NCBI GenBank assembly: GCA_025928935.1
Contig: JAICNB010000028.1
Location: forward strand, 1 to 35,739
Reading direction: 5' to 3'
Origin: Acidimicrobiia bacterium
GTDB lineage: Bacteria; Actinomycetota; Acidimicrobiia; Spongiisociales; ZC4RG35
Length of the DNA stretch: 35,739 bases
Positions 25,479-32,378 of this stretch are shown here, one piece after another. How positions within the stretch are numbered: the stretch's first letter is position 1; each line of letters begins with the position of its first letter. The position numbers were made by a program, and so were the translations under genes. Below the pieces are notes generated by a model, which saw nothing but the letters and a program-made list of their open reading frames with translations, was not told the origin of the DNA and made no database searches.

Positions 25479-26450
25479 ATGTGCGGGCCTGCGCTGATCG
25501 ACGAGGAGACCAAGGGCCAAATAGCCGCGTTCAATGCAGTGAGGGGCGAGCCGTCGCCGAGCCCGTTCGGCCCAAACGACCAGATCGGGATGTTGAATCT
25601 GCTCAGTCCCGATCTGGCCCGAGACCAACTCGCCCGGGCGGACGGCAGCAAGGTGTTCGATATGTCGGTGGATCTGTTCATGGGGATGCCGACCTGGACC
25701 GCTGGAGGCGAGCCGCCGTACAGCATCTGGATGGTCCATACTCCGAGAGGATCGGTGGTCGACGACCCGATCGGGGTCGGTGCGGAGCAGAACGACTACG
25801 TGGCCTGGTCGGCGGACGCCGTCTCGATGTTCACCCACTGCGGGACTCACATCGACACGCTGAACCACTTCGGATACCGGGGGCGAATCTGGAACGGCTT
25901 TTCCGCGGACGAGCATCTGGGCAGTCTCCACTGGACGGTCGCCGGGGCCGACCGCCTTCCGCCTCTGATCGGCCGGGGGATCCTCATCGACGTTCCGGCA
26001 GCCATCGGGGTGGACGTGCTGCCCGACAGCTTCGCCATCGGGCCGAAGGCATTGGGTGACGCGCTCCGCCGTCAGGGCACCGAGATCCGTCCTGGAGACA
26101 TCGTCATGGTCCGGACAGGTCGAATGCGCTACTGGCCCGATCCGGCGACGTACCTGCCTCGTGAGCCGGGGCTCGATCGCCAGGGCGCGGTCTATCTCGC
26201 CGAGATGGGCGTCTCGATGATCGGCTGCGACAACATCGCGGTGGAACAACTCCCCTCCGAGGATCCTGACAACTGGATGACAGTCCACACCTACTTGCTG
26301 GCCGAGGCCGGAGTGCCCATGGCGGAAGTGGTTTACCTCGAGGAGCTCGCCTCTGAGGAGATCTACGAGTTCGTGTTCATCGGGGCCAGTCTACGGATGA
26401 GGGGCGCCACCGCCGGGCCGATACGGCCCCTCGCCTTGCCGCTGCGCTGA
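25479..26450 (+). CDS. Cyclase-family metal hydrolase (kynurenine formamidase-like)
   Basis: The 323-residue protein has the PF04199 signature HCGTHIDTLNHF (residues 120-131), where His120, His124 and Asp126 are metal ligands and His130 is the usual catalytic His. An upstream conserved segment (DQIGMLNLL) and later GDIVMVRTG also fit the family. Members hydrolyse formamides, such as N-formylkynurenine, or cyclic amides such as isatin. It follows the amidohydrolase after 7 bases and ends the rightward transport operon. Its presence supports an N-acyl, formamide or cyclic amide intermediate in the pathway. Confidence 0.9.
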   Translation: MCGPALIDEETKGQIAAFNAVRGEPSPSPFGPNDQIGMLNLLSPDLARDQLARADGSKVFDMSVDLFMGMPTWTAGGEPPYSIWMVHTPRGSVVDDPIGVGAEQNDYVAWSADAVSMFTHCGTHIDTLNHFGYRGRIWNGFSADEHLGSLHWTVAGADRLPPLIGRGILIDVPAAIGVDVLPDSFAIGPKALGDALRRQGTEIRPGDIVMVRTGRMRYWPDPATYLPREPGLDRQGAVYLAEMGVSMIGCDNIAVEQLPSEDPDNWMTVHTYLLAEAGVPMAEVVYLEELASEEIYEFVFIGASLRMRGATAGPIRPLALPLR

Positions 26451-26454
26451 CGGA

Positions 26455-26473
26455 CCGACCCTTGGGCAGTCGG
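26455..26473. terminator. Short hairpin between convergent genes
   Basis: CCGAC (26455-26459) pairs with GTCGG (26469-26473), with an inner CCC/GGG option, inside the 25-base gap between two convergent stops. The stem is short and has no T tract. Confidence 0.3.
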
Positions 26474-26475
26474 GC

Positions 26476-27369
26476 TCAGCGCATCCCGGTGGTACTCGCC
26501 GCCCGTGACCGAGGGTCGCGGGTCCCCCAGGACCCCGTCAGCACCGACGTTAGGAAGCTCTCGACGGTGGAATTGAACAAGCCCGGCTCTTCCAGGTTCA
26601 GAGTGTGGCCGCTGCGGGGCAAGACCATCAGCCCAGAACTGGGGATCATCCGTTTCAAGGCGACGGAAGCATCCACCGCTCCCTCGTCTTCGTCACCGAC
26701 CAGGATGAGCAAAGGCACCGAGAGCCCACTCAGCTGATTCGTGAAGTCAAAGAGGGAGGGCCTCTCCTTCTGGAACCCCCGCATCGTGAACGCCGAGCCG
26801 ACGTTGGAGTGCTCAGCCAGCATCGCGGCGAATTCGGCGTGTCCGAGCGGATCCTTGTTCTGGAACTGGACGCGGGCAGGGCCGACCACGTAACGGTCGG
26901 CCACCGCGGCCGAGCCCTGTTCTTCGAACGCTCGTGCGATGAGTTCGCATTCCTCGCGAAAGGCCTCCCTCTGGTCGTACTCCGCTCCGTAGCCGACACC
27001 GGCGATAGCCGCAGATTCCACCCGTTCCGGGACCTGCAAGGCGAGATGGAGGGCACAAAAACCACCCATCGACAACCCGACGACGTGAGCCGATTCCACA
27101 TCCAGGGCGTCGAGAACGTCGAGGGCGTCCTGAACGGCATGCTGTTGTGAGTACAGGGAGGGGTCGGTCGGCACTGAGGACGGCGGGTAGCCACGAGCCG
27201 AATACGTGATGCAGCGGAACCGTCGGGCGAAGTGTCGGACCTGAAGGCTCCAGCTGCGAAAGTCGCCGGCGAACTCGTGGATGAACAGAAGAGTGGGACC
27301 GCTGCCGGTCTCCTCGACGTGGAGAGAGACACCGGCATTCGCCGATGACTTCACACGATGAACCGGCAC
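26476..27369 (-). CDS. Alpha/beta hydrolase
   Basis: GTG 27369 lies 2 bases after the regulator stop, so this gene is co-transcribed with gntR. The 297-residue protein has the fold's marks: HEFAGDF around the oxyanion-hole strand, the nucleophile elbow GLSMGG (Ser100), an acidic residue in LVGDEDEG, and His255 in PRSGHTLNLEEP. The sequence resembles 3-oxoadipate enol-lactonase and C-C bond hydrolases of aromatic pathways. It is expected to hydrolyse an ester, lactone or C-C bond of a pathway intermediate. The 25 C-terminal residues after the last helix are charged and look disordered. Confidence 0.88.
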   Translation of the reverse strand: MPVHRVKSSANAGVSLHVEETGSGPTLLFIHEFAGDFRSWSLQVRHFARRFRCITYSARGYPPSSVPTDPSLYSQQHAVQDALDVLDALDVESAHVVGLSMGGFCALHLALQVPERVESAAIAGVGYGAEYDQREAFREECELIARAFEEQGSAAVADRYVVGPARVQFQNKDPLGHAEFAAMLAEHSNVGSAFTMRGFQKERPSLFDFTNQLSGLSVPLLILVGDEDEGAVDASVALKRMIPSSGLMVLPRSGHTLNLEEPGLFNSTVESFLTSVLTGSWGTRDPRSRAASTTGMR

Positions 27370-27371
27370 CG

Positions 27372-28025
27372 TTAGGGGGCCATCCCTTTGTGGGCCTCGA
27401 CGATGTGATGACTTGTCGCGGCCGCGGCCCGATCACCGTCCCTTGCCCGCAGAGCTTCGATGATCTCGGCGTGTTGGCGAACGGACTCGGCTAAGGGGCG
27501 GTCAACGTGAGGTCCGCTGCCCAACGTCCGCCAGAGCAGGTTGAGTTGCGCCAGCAACACCGGTGACTCCGTCAACTCGTAGATCCTGAAATGGAAACGA
27601 CGATTGGCCGCCTGCGCAGACTCCTCGTCGTTGCTCTCGGCCAGTTGCCGATTGAGCTCCTCCAACTCCGCGAGCGCCTCTTCGGTGACATGGTCCGCTG
27701 CCAGAGAGGCGCCGAGGCTCTCCAGGGCAGCACGGATCAATGCGTTCTCATAGAGCCGGGAGCCCTCGGAACGGACCACCATCGACGCTCGGTGCGGCTC
27801 GGTGACGATGTATCCCTCACCCTCGAGGCGCCGAAACGCCTCACGAACCGGTGTTGGGCTCACTCCGAGGAGCTCGGCTACGTCACGCTGGCGCAGGTGA
27901 GCGCCCGGCCCGAGCTCGCCGGTTTCGATCATCCGGCGCAGGGCGTCGGCAACGAGCTCGGATTTGCTCTGATACTGGACGTGGGTGGTCGAGGCAGCCG
28001 AGATGATGCCAATATGATATACCAA
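27372..28025 (-). CDS. GntR-family transcriptional regulator, FCD subgroup
   Basis: An N-terminal winged helix (LRQRDVAELLGVSPTPVREA then FRRLEGEGYIV) is followed by an FCD helical ligand domain with candidate metal-binding His residues in RRFHFRIYEL, RQHAEI and TSHHIV. FCD regulators usually sense small carboxylates and repress catabolic operons. The start is uncertain: in-frame TTG occurs at 28025, inside operator 2 and with GGAGG just upstream, and at 28073, inside the divergent crotonase gene. I chose 28025, about 25 residues before the winged helix, giving 217 residues. The overlap with operator 2 implies autoregulation. It shares an operon with the alpha/beta hydrolase. Confidence 0.88.
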   Translation of the reverse strand: MVYHIGIISAASTTHVQYQSKSELVADALRRMIETGELGPGAHLRQRDVAELLGVSPTPVREAFRRLEGEGYIVTEPHRASMVVRSEGSRLYENALIRAALESLGASLAADHVTEEALAELEELNRQLAESNDEESAQAANRRFHFRIYELTESPVLLAQLNLLWRTLGSGPHVDRPLAESVRQHAEIIEALRARDGDRAAAATSHHIVEAHKGMAP

Positions 28026-28026
28026 G
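28013..28026. promoter_or_regulatory. Operator 2 at the gntR start / crotonase promoter
   Basis: TATGATATACCAAG matches operator 1 at 11 of 14 positions and keeps the TATACCA half. It lies 26 bases before the crotonase ATG and overlaps the likely gntR start, so it can control both directions. TATGAT at 28013-28018 is also a -10-like hexamer for the rightward genes. Confidence 0.7.
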
Positions 28027-28052
28027 TCCTCCGGCCGCCAGCAGGGACCGAT

Positions 28053-28757
28053 ATGACCGTTGCCCTCAGCCAACCCCTCCCCGGGGTCGTCCAGGCCCTG
28101 CTGGACCGTCCCGAATCACGAAACGCCATCGACCTCGACATGGTGCGCAGCTTGCTCGAGGTGGTCGGCGACGACCAGGCACGGGTGATTGTCTTGGGAT
28201 CCACGAGCGAAACGGCGCTGTCCTCCGGAGCCGACCTGAAGCTGTCCGACCCCGATCGCGCCGAGGTGAGCAGAGAGCTCTACCGCCTATACGAGCTGAT
28301 GAGAACCACCCCCGCCATCATCATCGTCGCGCTTTCCGGGCACGCGGTAGGTGGGGGAGCACAACTGGTGGTCGCCTCCGATTTCACCGTCGCGGGTCCT
28401 GACGCGACGATCCGGTTCCGGGGTCCGGGGCATGGCATCGCCGTGGGCGCTTGGGCGCTTGCCGAGCTGGTGGGGAGGGGTAGAGCCATCGACCTGGCAC
28501 TGAGCATGCGGCCGGTGTCTGCCGACGAGGCCCTCGAGATCGGCCTCATCCAGAGGATCGACCAAGACCCTCTGGCGTATGCCCTCTCGCTCGCCGAGGA
28601 AATCACGTCTCTCTGGCCTTCCGCCGTCGCCGCGGTGAAGAGGATCGTCGGGATCCCGGATCCGCTCCAAGCCCTGGCCGCGGAGAGGGACCACAACGAG
28701 AGCTGGGATGGCGCGGTCCCCTCGAATGCGGAAAATGGCCCCGATCTCGCTGGATGA
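28053..28757 (+). CDS. Enoyl-CoA hydratase/isomerase (crotonase)-family protein
   Basis: The ATG has AGGGA 7 bases upstream; a longer upstream frame overlaps gntR and is spurious. The 234-residue protein is slightly short but has the crotonase fold signatures: RPESRNAID, the first oxyanion-hole segment (SSGADLKLSD) and SGHAVGGGAQLVVASDF for the second oxyanion-hole glycines. The two catalytic glutamates of classical hydratases are not evident: the first position reads Pro-Gly (RGPGHG) and the second looks like Asp (AIDLALSM). The reaction may therefore be something other than simple hydration, such as isomerisation, hydrolysis or C-C cleavage of an acyl-CoA. It opens a rightward operon under operator 2 and overlaps the next gene by 50 bases. 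Confidence 0.85.
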   Translation: MTVALSQPLPGVVQALLDRPESRNAIDLDMVRSLLEVVGDDQARVIVLGSTSETALSSGADLKLSDPDRAEVSRELYRLYELMRTTPAIIIVALSGHAVGGGAQLVVASDFTVAGPDATIRFRGPGHGIAVGAWALAELVGRGRAIDLALSMRPVSADEALEIGLIQRIDQDPLAYALSLAEEITSLWPSAVAAVKRIVGIPDPLQALAAERDHNESWDGAVPSNAENGPDLAG

Positions 28758-30339
28758 CCCCACCCCGTCAGAGGACATGCTCGTCGCCTGGTCGAAGCAC
28801 GTCGGCCGCGCTGTAGCCGACCCGAAAGCCCTTCACCGTGAGCTCACCAGAGGCCCCACCCTCCCTGCGGCCTTTGCTGCGGTCTCGCGTCGCCATCGCA
28901 CGGCGGCGGCCCTCACCCTTGGCAACACCACACTGACGCATGGTGAGGTCGAGGAGCAGTCGGCGCGGATCGCTGGCGTCATGGCTGCTTGGGGGGTGGG
29001 TCCGGGCACTCGATTGACCCTGCTCGCCGAGCCTGAGATGTCGGTGGTCTTGACGTATCTGGCCGCCCTCAGGTCTGGAGCCGTCGTCACCCTGGCACAT
29101 CCTTCCTATACCCCGGTCGAGATAGGCCGGACGCTGTCGGCCAGCGGAGCAGAGCTGGCAGCCGGCACCGGCGAGTCCCTGCGACGCCTGGTGGAGAGTG
29201 ATCCCGATCTTCCGGTCCTCGGGCTGGAGCCGGCGGATCGTGAAGCCACAGCGGAGATCCTCGCCGACAGGCCACCGATCCGCGACCCCCGGCCGAGAGG
29301 GGACGGCGAATCCACCGCAATCCTTGCGTTCACTTCGGGAACGACTGGCGAGCCCAGACCGGTGCCTCTCTCCCATCGCAGTCTCCTCGCTTCGATTCGC
29401 GGGGTGATGATGGCGTGGCGATGGCGCCCGAACGACAGGTTGGTTCATTGCCTCCCGATCGCCCACCAGCACGGACTCGGCGCAGTCCACATCGCTCTGC
29501 TCACCGGGAGCCATGCCGTCATCCTCCCGAGATTCGAGCCGTCTGGCCTCATCGAAGCGATGCATGATGAAGAGGCAACGGCGCTGTTCGCAGTCCCCGC
29601 CATCTATGACCGGCTCCTGACGGAGGTCCCGAGGAAGGTTGCATCGTTGAGCCGGCTCCGCCTCATGACCTCGGGGTCTGCGCCCCTCCCGGCCGAGCTG
29701 GGGCACCGCATCGCGCATGCCGTCGGGCAACTCCCCGTGGAGCGGTACGGCCTGACCGAGACCGGTCTGGACGTTTCCAACCCGTTCGAGGGCCCTCGAA
29801 TCGCCGGGACTGTCGGCATCGCCCTGCCCGGTGTTGAGCTCGCTGTGGTCGACGGCGGAGGGGAGGTGCTCGCTCCCGGTGAGACGGGCGAGGTCCTCTT
29901 GCGTGGGCCGCAGGTGTTCGACGGATATGCCGGAGACGGCCGTGAGGGGTTCGTACGCGATTGGTTCCGGACCGGGGATATCGGCACGGTTGAAGAAGAA
30001 TCGGGTCACCTGCGCCTGGTAGGACGGTCCAAGGAGGTGATTATCACCGGCGGCGTCAACGTCTACCCACGTGAGGTGGAGGCCGCGCTGCTGACGGTGA
30101 ACGGAGTGGTCGACGTGGCTGTAGTGGGGGTCCCCTCGCGACGATGGGGCGAGGCAGTGACCGCATTCGTGGTGGTTTCAGGGATCTCTGCCGAGGAGAT
30201 TGGATCGAGGGTCGCCGCGGTCCTGGCACCTTTCAAGCGGCCGAAACAGATCATCGCCGTCGAGTCGATACCGCGGACCGAAGTAGGCAAGGTACGACGG
30301 GATCTGCTCGCCGCCTCCACCGCAATCGATCGCAGCTGA
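28708..30339 (+). CDS. Acyl-CoA synthetase (AMP-forming, FadD/MatB-like)
   Basis: From ATG 28708 the protein has 543 residues; ATG 28726 or 28735 are alternatives that reduce the 50-base overlap with the crotonase gene. ANL motifs are complete: FTSGTTGEPRPVPLSH (phosphate loop), IAHQHGLG, RYGLTETG, WFRTGDIG, LVGRSKEVIITGGVNVYPRE at the hinge, and PRTEVGKVRR with the catalytic C-terminal Lys. It activates a carboxylate to its CoA thioester. Together with the crotonase and the thiolase in the other operon it supplies a beta-oxidation-like sequence. The phosphate loop has Pro-Arg-Pro where most members have a Lys, a minor variation. Confidence 0.92.
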   Translation: MARSPRMRKMAPISLDDPTPSEDMLVAWSKHVGRAVADPKALHRELTRGPTLPAAFAAVSRRHRTAAALTLGNTTLTHGEVEEQSARIAGVMAAWGVGPGTRLTLLAEPEMSVVLTYLAALRSGAVVTLAHPSYTPVEIGRTLSASGAELAAGTGESLRRLVESDPDLPVLGLEPADREATAEILADRPPIRDPRPRGDGESTAILAFTSGTTGEPRPVPLSHRSLLASIRGVMMAWRWRPNDRLVHCLPIAHQHGLGAVHIALLTGSHAVILPRFEPSGLIEAMHDEEATALFAVPAIYDRLLTEVPRKVASLSRLRLMTSGSAPLPAELGHRIAHAVGQLPVERYGLTETGLDVSNPFEGPRIAGTVGIALPGVELAVVDGGGEVLAPGETGEVLLRGPQVFDGYAGDGREGFVRDWFRTGDIGTVEEESGHLRLVGRSKEVIITGGVNVYPREVEAALLTVNGVVDVAVVGVPSRRWGEAVTAFVVVSGISAEEIGSRVAAVLAPFKRPKQIIAVESIPRTEVGKVRRDLLAASTAIDRS

Positions 30340-30357
30340 GCGGGCGGAGCCGCGACA

Positions 30358-30371
30358 TATGGTATATCATC
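30358..30371. promoter_or_regulatory. Operator 3 upstream of the SDR gene
   Basis: TATGGTATATCATC matches operator 1 at 12 of 14 positions, and the 14 bases CGACATATGGTATA are identical at 30353 and 20794. It lies 28 bases before the SDR ATG, suggesting a separate promoter for the SDR and second amidohydrolase even though the gap from the CoA ligase is only 60 bases. Confidence 0.72.
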
Positions 30372-30373
30372 CG

Positions 30374-30388
30374 CCGCCACCCGGTGGA
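30374..30388 (+). promoter_or_regulatory. Leader hairpin upstream of the SDR gene
   Basis: CCGCC-ACCC-GGTGG repeats the leader hairpin at 20827 with a single C-to-T change that keeps pairing as G-U. It sits between operator 3 and the GGAGG ribosome site of the SDR. Confidence 0.3.
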
Positions 30389-30399
30389 GATGGAGGCGT

Positions 30400-31197
30400 A
30401 TGGATCTCGGTTTGACAGGAAAGAACGTCCTGGTCACCGGGGCGAGCAAAGGGATAGGCCGTGCAAGCGCCCAACTCTTCTCTGAAGAGGGGTGCAGCGT
30501 CAGCATTGTTGCCAGGACCAAAGAGGATCTCGAGAAGACGGCCAAAGAGATCGAATCGGAGACCGGGGGATCGCTGATCCCACTCGTCGGCGATATGAGT
30601 GTCCAGGAGGACGTCGACCGGGTGACCACCGAGGCGATCGAGAGGCTGGGTGGGGTCGACGTGCTGGTGACCTGCGCAGGGAGCTCCCCGGGGGGGCTGA
30701 TGGAGGACCTCACTGATGAACAGTGGTACTCGTCGCTCAATCTGAAGTTCATGGGCTACGTGCGGTCGATGCGGGCGATCCTGCCCCACATGCGGGAGCG
30801 GGGGTCGGGATCCGTAGTGTTGGTGATCGGCAACGATGGGATCAAGCCGAGCTACTGGGAGACCACCGCGGGGGCGGCCAATGCGGCGGGGATCAATGTG
30901 GCGGCGTCGATGGCAGAGCAGTATGCGCCTCACGGGATCCGTGTGAACTCGGTGAACCCGGGGCCGGTCAACACCGGCCGCTGGGACACCCTCGAGAAGG
31001 CCTTCGCCCGGGACAAGGGAGTCAGCCAAGAGCGTGCTCACGAGCTGGCCGTCGCCAGCATCCCTCTCGGCCGCATCGCGAGGCCGGAAGAGGTGGCCGA
31101 CCTCGTGGTGTTCCTCGCTTCCGATCGTGCGTCCTTCATCAACGGCGCTCACATCCTGATCGATGGTTCACAGCGCAAGGGGATAATGGACACCTGA
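30400..31197 (+). CDS. SDR-family protein lacking the catalytic Ser-Tyr-Lys set
   Basis: The 265-residue protein has an intact NAD(P)-binding Rossmann start (TGASKGIG, residues 14-21), a GDMS segment, TCAGSSPGG in the NAG-motif region and the conserved APHGIRVNSVNPGPVNT after the active site. Aligned backwards from APHGIRVN, the YxxxK positions hold Ala157 and Asn161 (AGAAN), and the catalytic Ser position reads Gly/Asn (VIGNDG). It is therefore probably not a classical reductase/dehydrogenase, though a Tyr at 152 could substitute if the loop is shifted. The ATG follows GGAGATGGAGG and operator 3. Possible roles are a dehydratase, lyase, isomerase or dinucleotide-binding regulatory protein. 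Confidence 0.88.
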   Translation: MDLGLTGKNVLVTGASKGIGRASAQLFSEEGCSVSIVARTKEDLEKTAKEIESETGGSLIPLVGDMSVQEDVDRVTTEAIERLGGVDVLVTCAGSSPGGLMEDLTDEQWYSSLNLKFMGYVRSMRAILPHMRERGSGSVVLVIGNDGIKPSYWETTAGAANAAGINVAASMAEQYAPHGIRVNSVNPGPVNTGRWDTLEKAFARDKGVSQERAHELAVASIPLGRIARPEEVADLVVFLASDRASFINGAHILIDGSQRKGIMDT

Positions 31198-31256
31198 CTC
31201 TCGATAGGGGTACCCCTCAACCTGGCGAGGGGCGCGAGGCTGTCCACGAACAACAC

Positions 31257-32282
31257 ATGAGAACAGGTTCAGATCTCAGTGCCTCGGGCGTCGTATGGGA
31301 CGTCCACGCCCATTACCTCCCGGAATCTGCCCTCCCCAAAATGGGTCATGGCCAGGTCCAGGTAGAGATTGGGACAGTCAGTGGAATAGCCGATTCGATC
31401 ACGGTCAACGGGATGGCGGTTGGCGCCACCGTCCAGCAACTCGCCGACGTCGGCGCGATTGTCGAGGCCACCGACCAGGCGGGGATAGATCGGCGCGTGC
31501 TCTCACCGCCGCCTTTCACCTATCGGTACTGGGACGAGGCCGACAAATCAGCTGATCTGGCCCGCCTCCTCAACGACGCCACCGCTCGCGCTGTGGAGGC
31601 CCATCCGGACCGCTTCGTCGGCTTGGCCACAGTGGCCCTGCAGGACACGAACACCGCCATCGCCGAGCTGAGACGAGCCCGTGAAGAGTTGGGCCTCTCG
31701 GGTGTCACCTTGGGGACCAATGTGGCCGGGGGCAATGTCAGCGACGAGGTACGGCTGCCGTTTCTCGCCGAAGTGTCCGAGAGCGGGATGCCCTTGTTGA
31801 TACATCCTGACTTCTTCCCGAATTCGAGGACCGCCGACTACTACCTGATCAACGTGCTCGGAATGCCAGTCGAGTCGGCGATAACCATGGCGAACATGAT
31901 CTTCTCCGGTCTCTTCGACCGGTTCCCCGAGCTCAGGGTGTGCTTCATGCATGGAGGCGGAGTGGCGCCGTATCTGCTCGGACGGTGGGACAGGGGCTGG
32001 CGAGTCCGTCCTGAGGCCCAGGTCAATATCGCTCGCCAACCCAGCGACTACCTCGAAAACATCTACTGCGACACTCTTACTCACTCGCCTCAGACTTTGT
32101 CGTATCTGGTCGAGGTCATGGGGCACAGGAACGTGGTGATCGGCACCGATCTCCCCTTCGATGTGGAGGATCCCGACCCTCGGGGCCACATTCGCAAGGT
32201 CCCCAGTCTCACCCAGGAGCAGATCGACACGATCGAGACGGTGAGCCCGGTGCGCTGGCTGACCGGAAAGGACCCGGCGTGA
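31257..32282 (+). CDS. Amidohydrolase-2 family protein (ACMSD-like), copy 2
   Basis: From ATG 31257 the protein has 341 residues and the same metal-site order as the one at 24443: VWDVHAHYLP (HxH), LLIHPDFFP, CFMHGGGVAPY and VIGTDLPFDVED with the catalytic Asp. It is a diverged paralogue. No good ribosome site precedes the ATG, so translation may depend on coupling or the start may be elsewhere; 59 bases separate it from the SDR stop. Family members decarboxylate or hydrolyse ring-cleavage products. Its stop overlaps a GTG that opens the truncated frame at 32279. Confidence 0.87.
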   Translation: MRTGSDLSASGVVWDVHAHYLPESALPKMGHGQVQVEIGTVSGIADSITVNGMAVGATVQQLADVGAIVEATDQAGIDRRVLSPPPFTYRYWDEADKSADLARLLNDATARAVEAHPDRFVGLATVALQDTNTAIAELRRAREELGLSGVTLGTNVAGGNVSDEVRLPFLAEVSESGMPLLIHPDFFPNSRTADYYLINVLGMPVESAITMANMIFSGLFDRFPELRVCFMHGGGVAPYLLGRWDRGWRVRPEAQVNIARQPSDYLENIYCDTLTHSPQTLSYLVEVMGHRNVVIGTDLPFDVEDPDPRGHIRKVPSLTQEQIDTIETVSPVRWLTGKDPA

Positions 32283-32335
32283 GGTTCCACGGATTCGACG
32301 AGTTGGAGGAGTACCGGCCGGGCCGGCGCTCTTGA
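32279..32335 (+). pseudogene. Truncated start of a possible MaoC-like dehydratase gene
   Basis: GTG 32279 overlaps the amidohydrolase stop (GTGA coupling) and reads 18 residues, VRFHGFDELEEYRPGRRS, before TGA. The pattern of a short strand, an acidic FDELEEY and a Gly-Arg turn resembles the first residues of MaoC/hotdog-type hydratases, which often accompany CoA ligases and SDRs. The rest of such a gene is absent, and a convergent nuclease gene begins 43 bases on. This looks like a deletion or rearrangement boundary. With only 18 residues the family call is weak. Confidence 0.35.
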
Positions 32336-32349
32336 TGCTTACGGAAGCA
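32336..32349. terminator. Short hairpin between convergent genes
   Basis: TGCTT and AAGCA pair around ACGG in the gap between the truncated frame and the nuclease stop. A 5-bp stem without a T tract is weak evidence. Confidence 0.22.
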
Positions 32350-32378
32350 ACTCGGATACCGGAGCAGCGCGAAGCCGG

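Noticed and set aside
28768-30009. Minus-strand frame of 413 codons opposite the CoA ligase
   Set aside because: Shadow of a complete ANL-family ligase on the plus strand.
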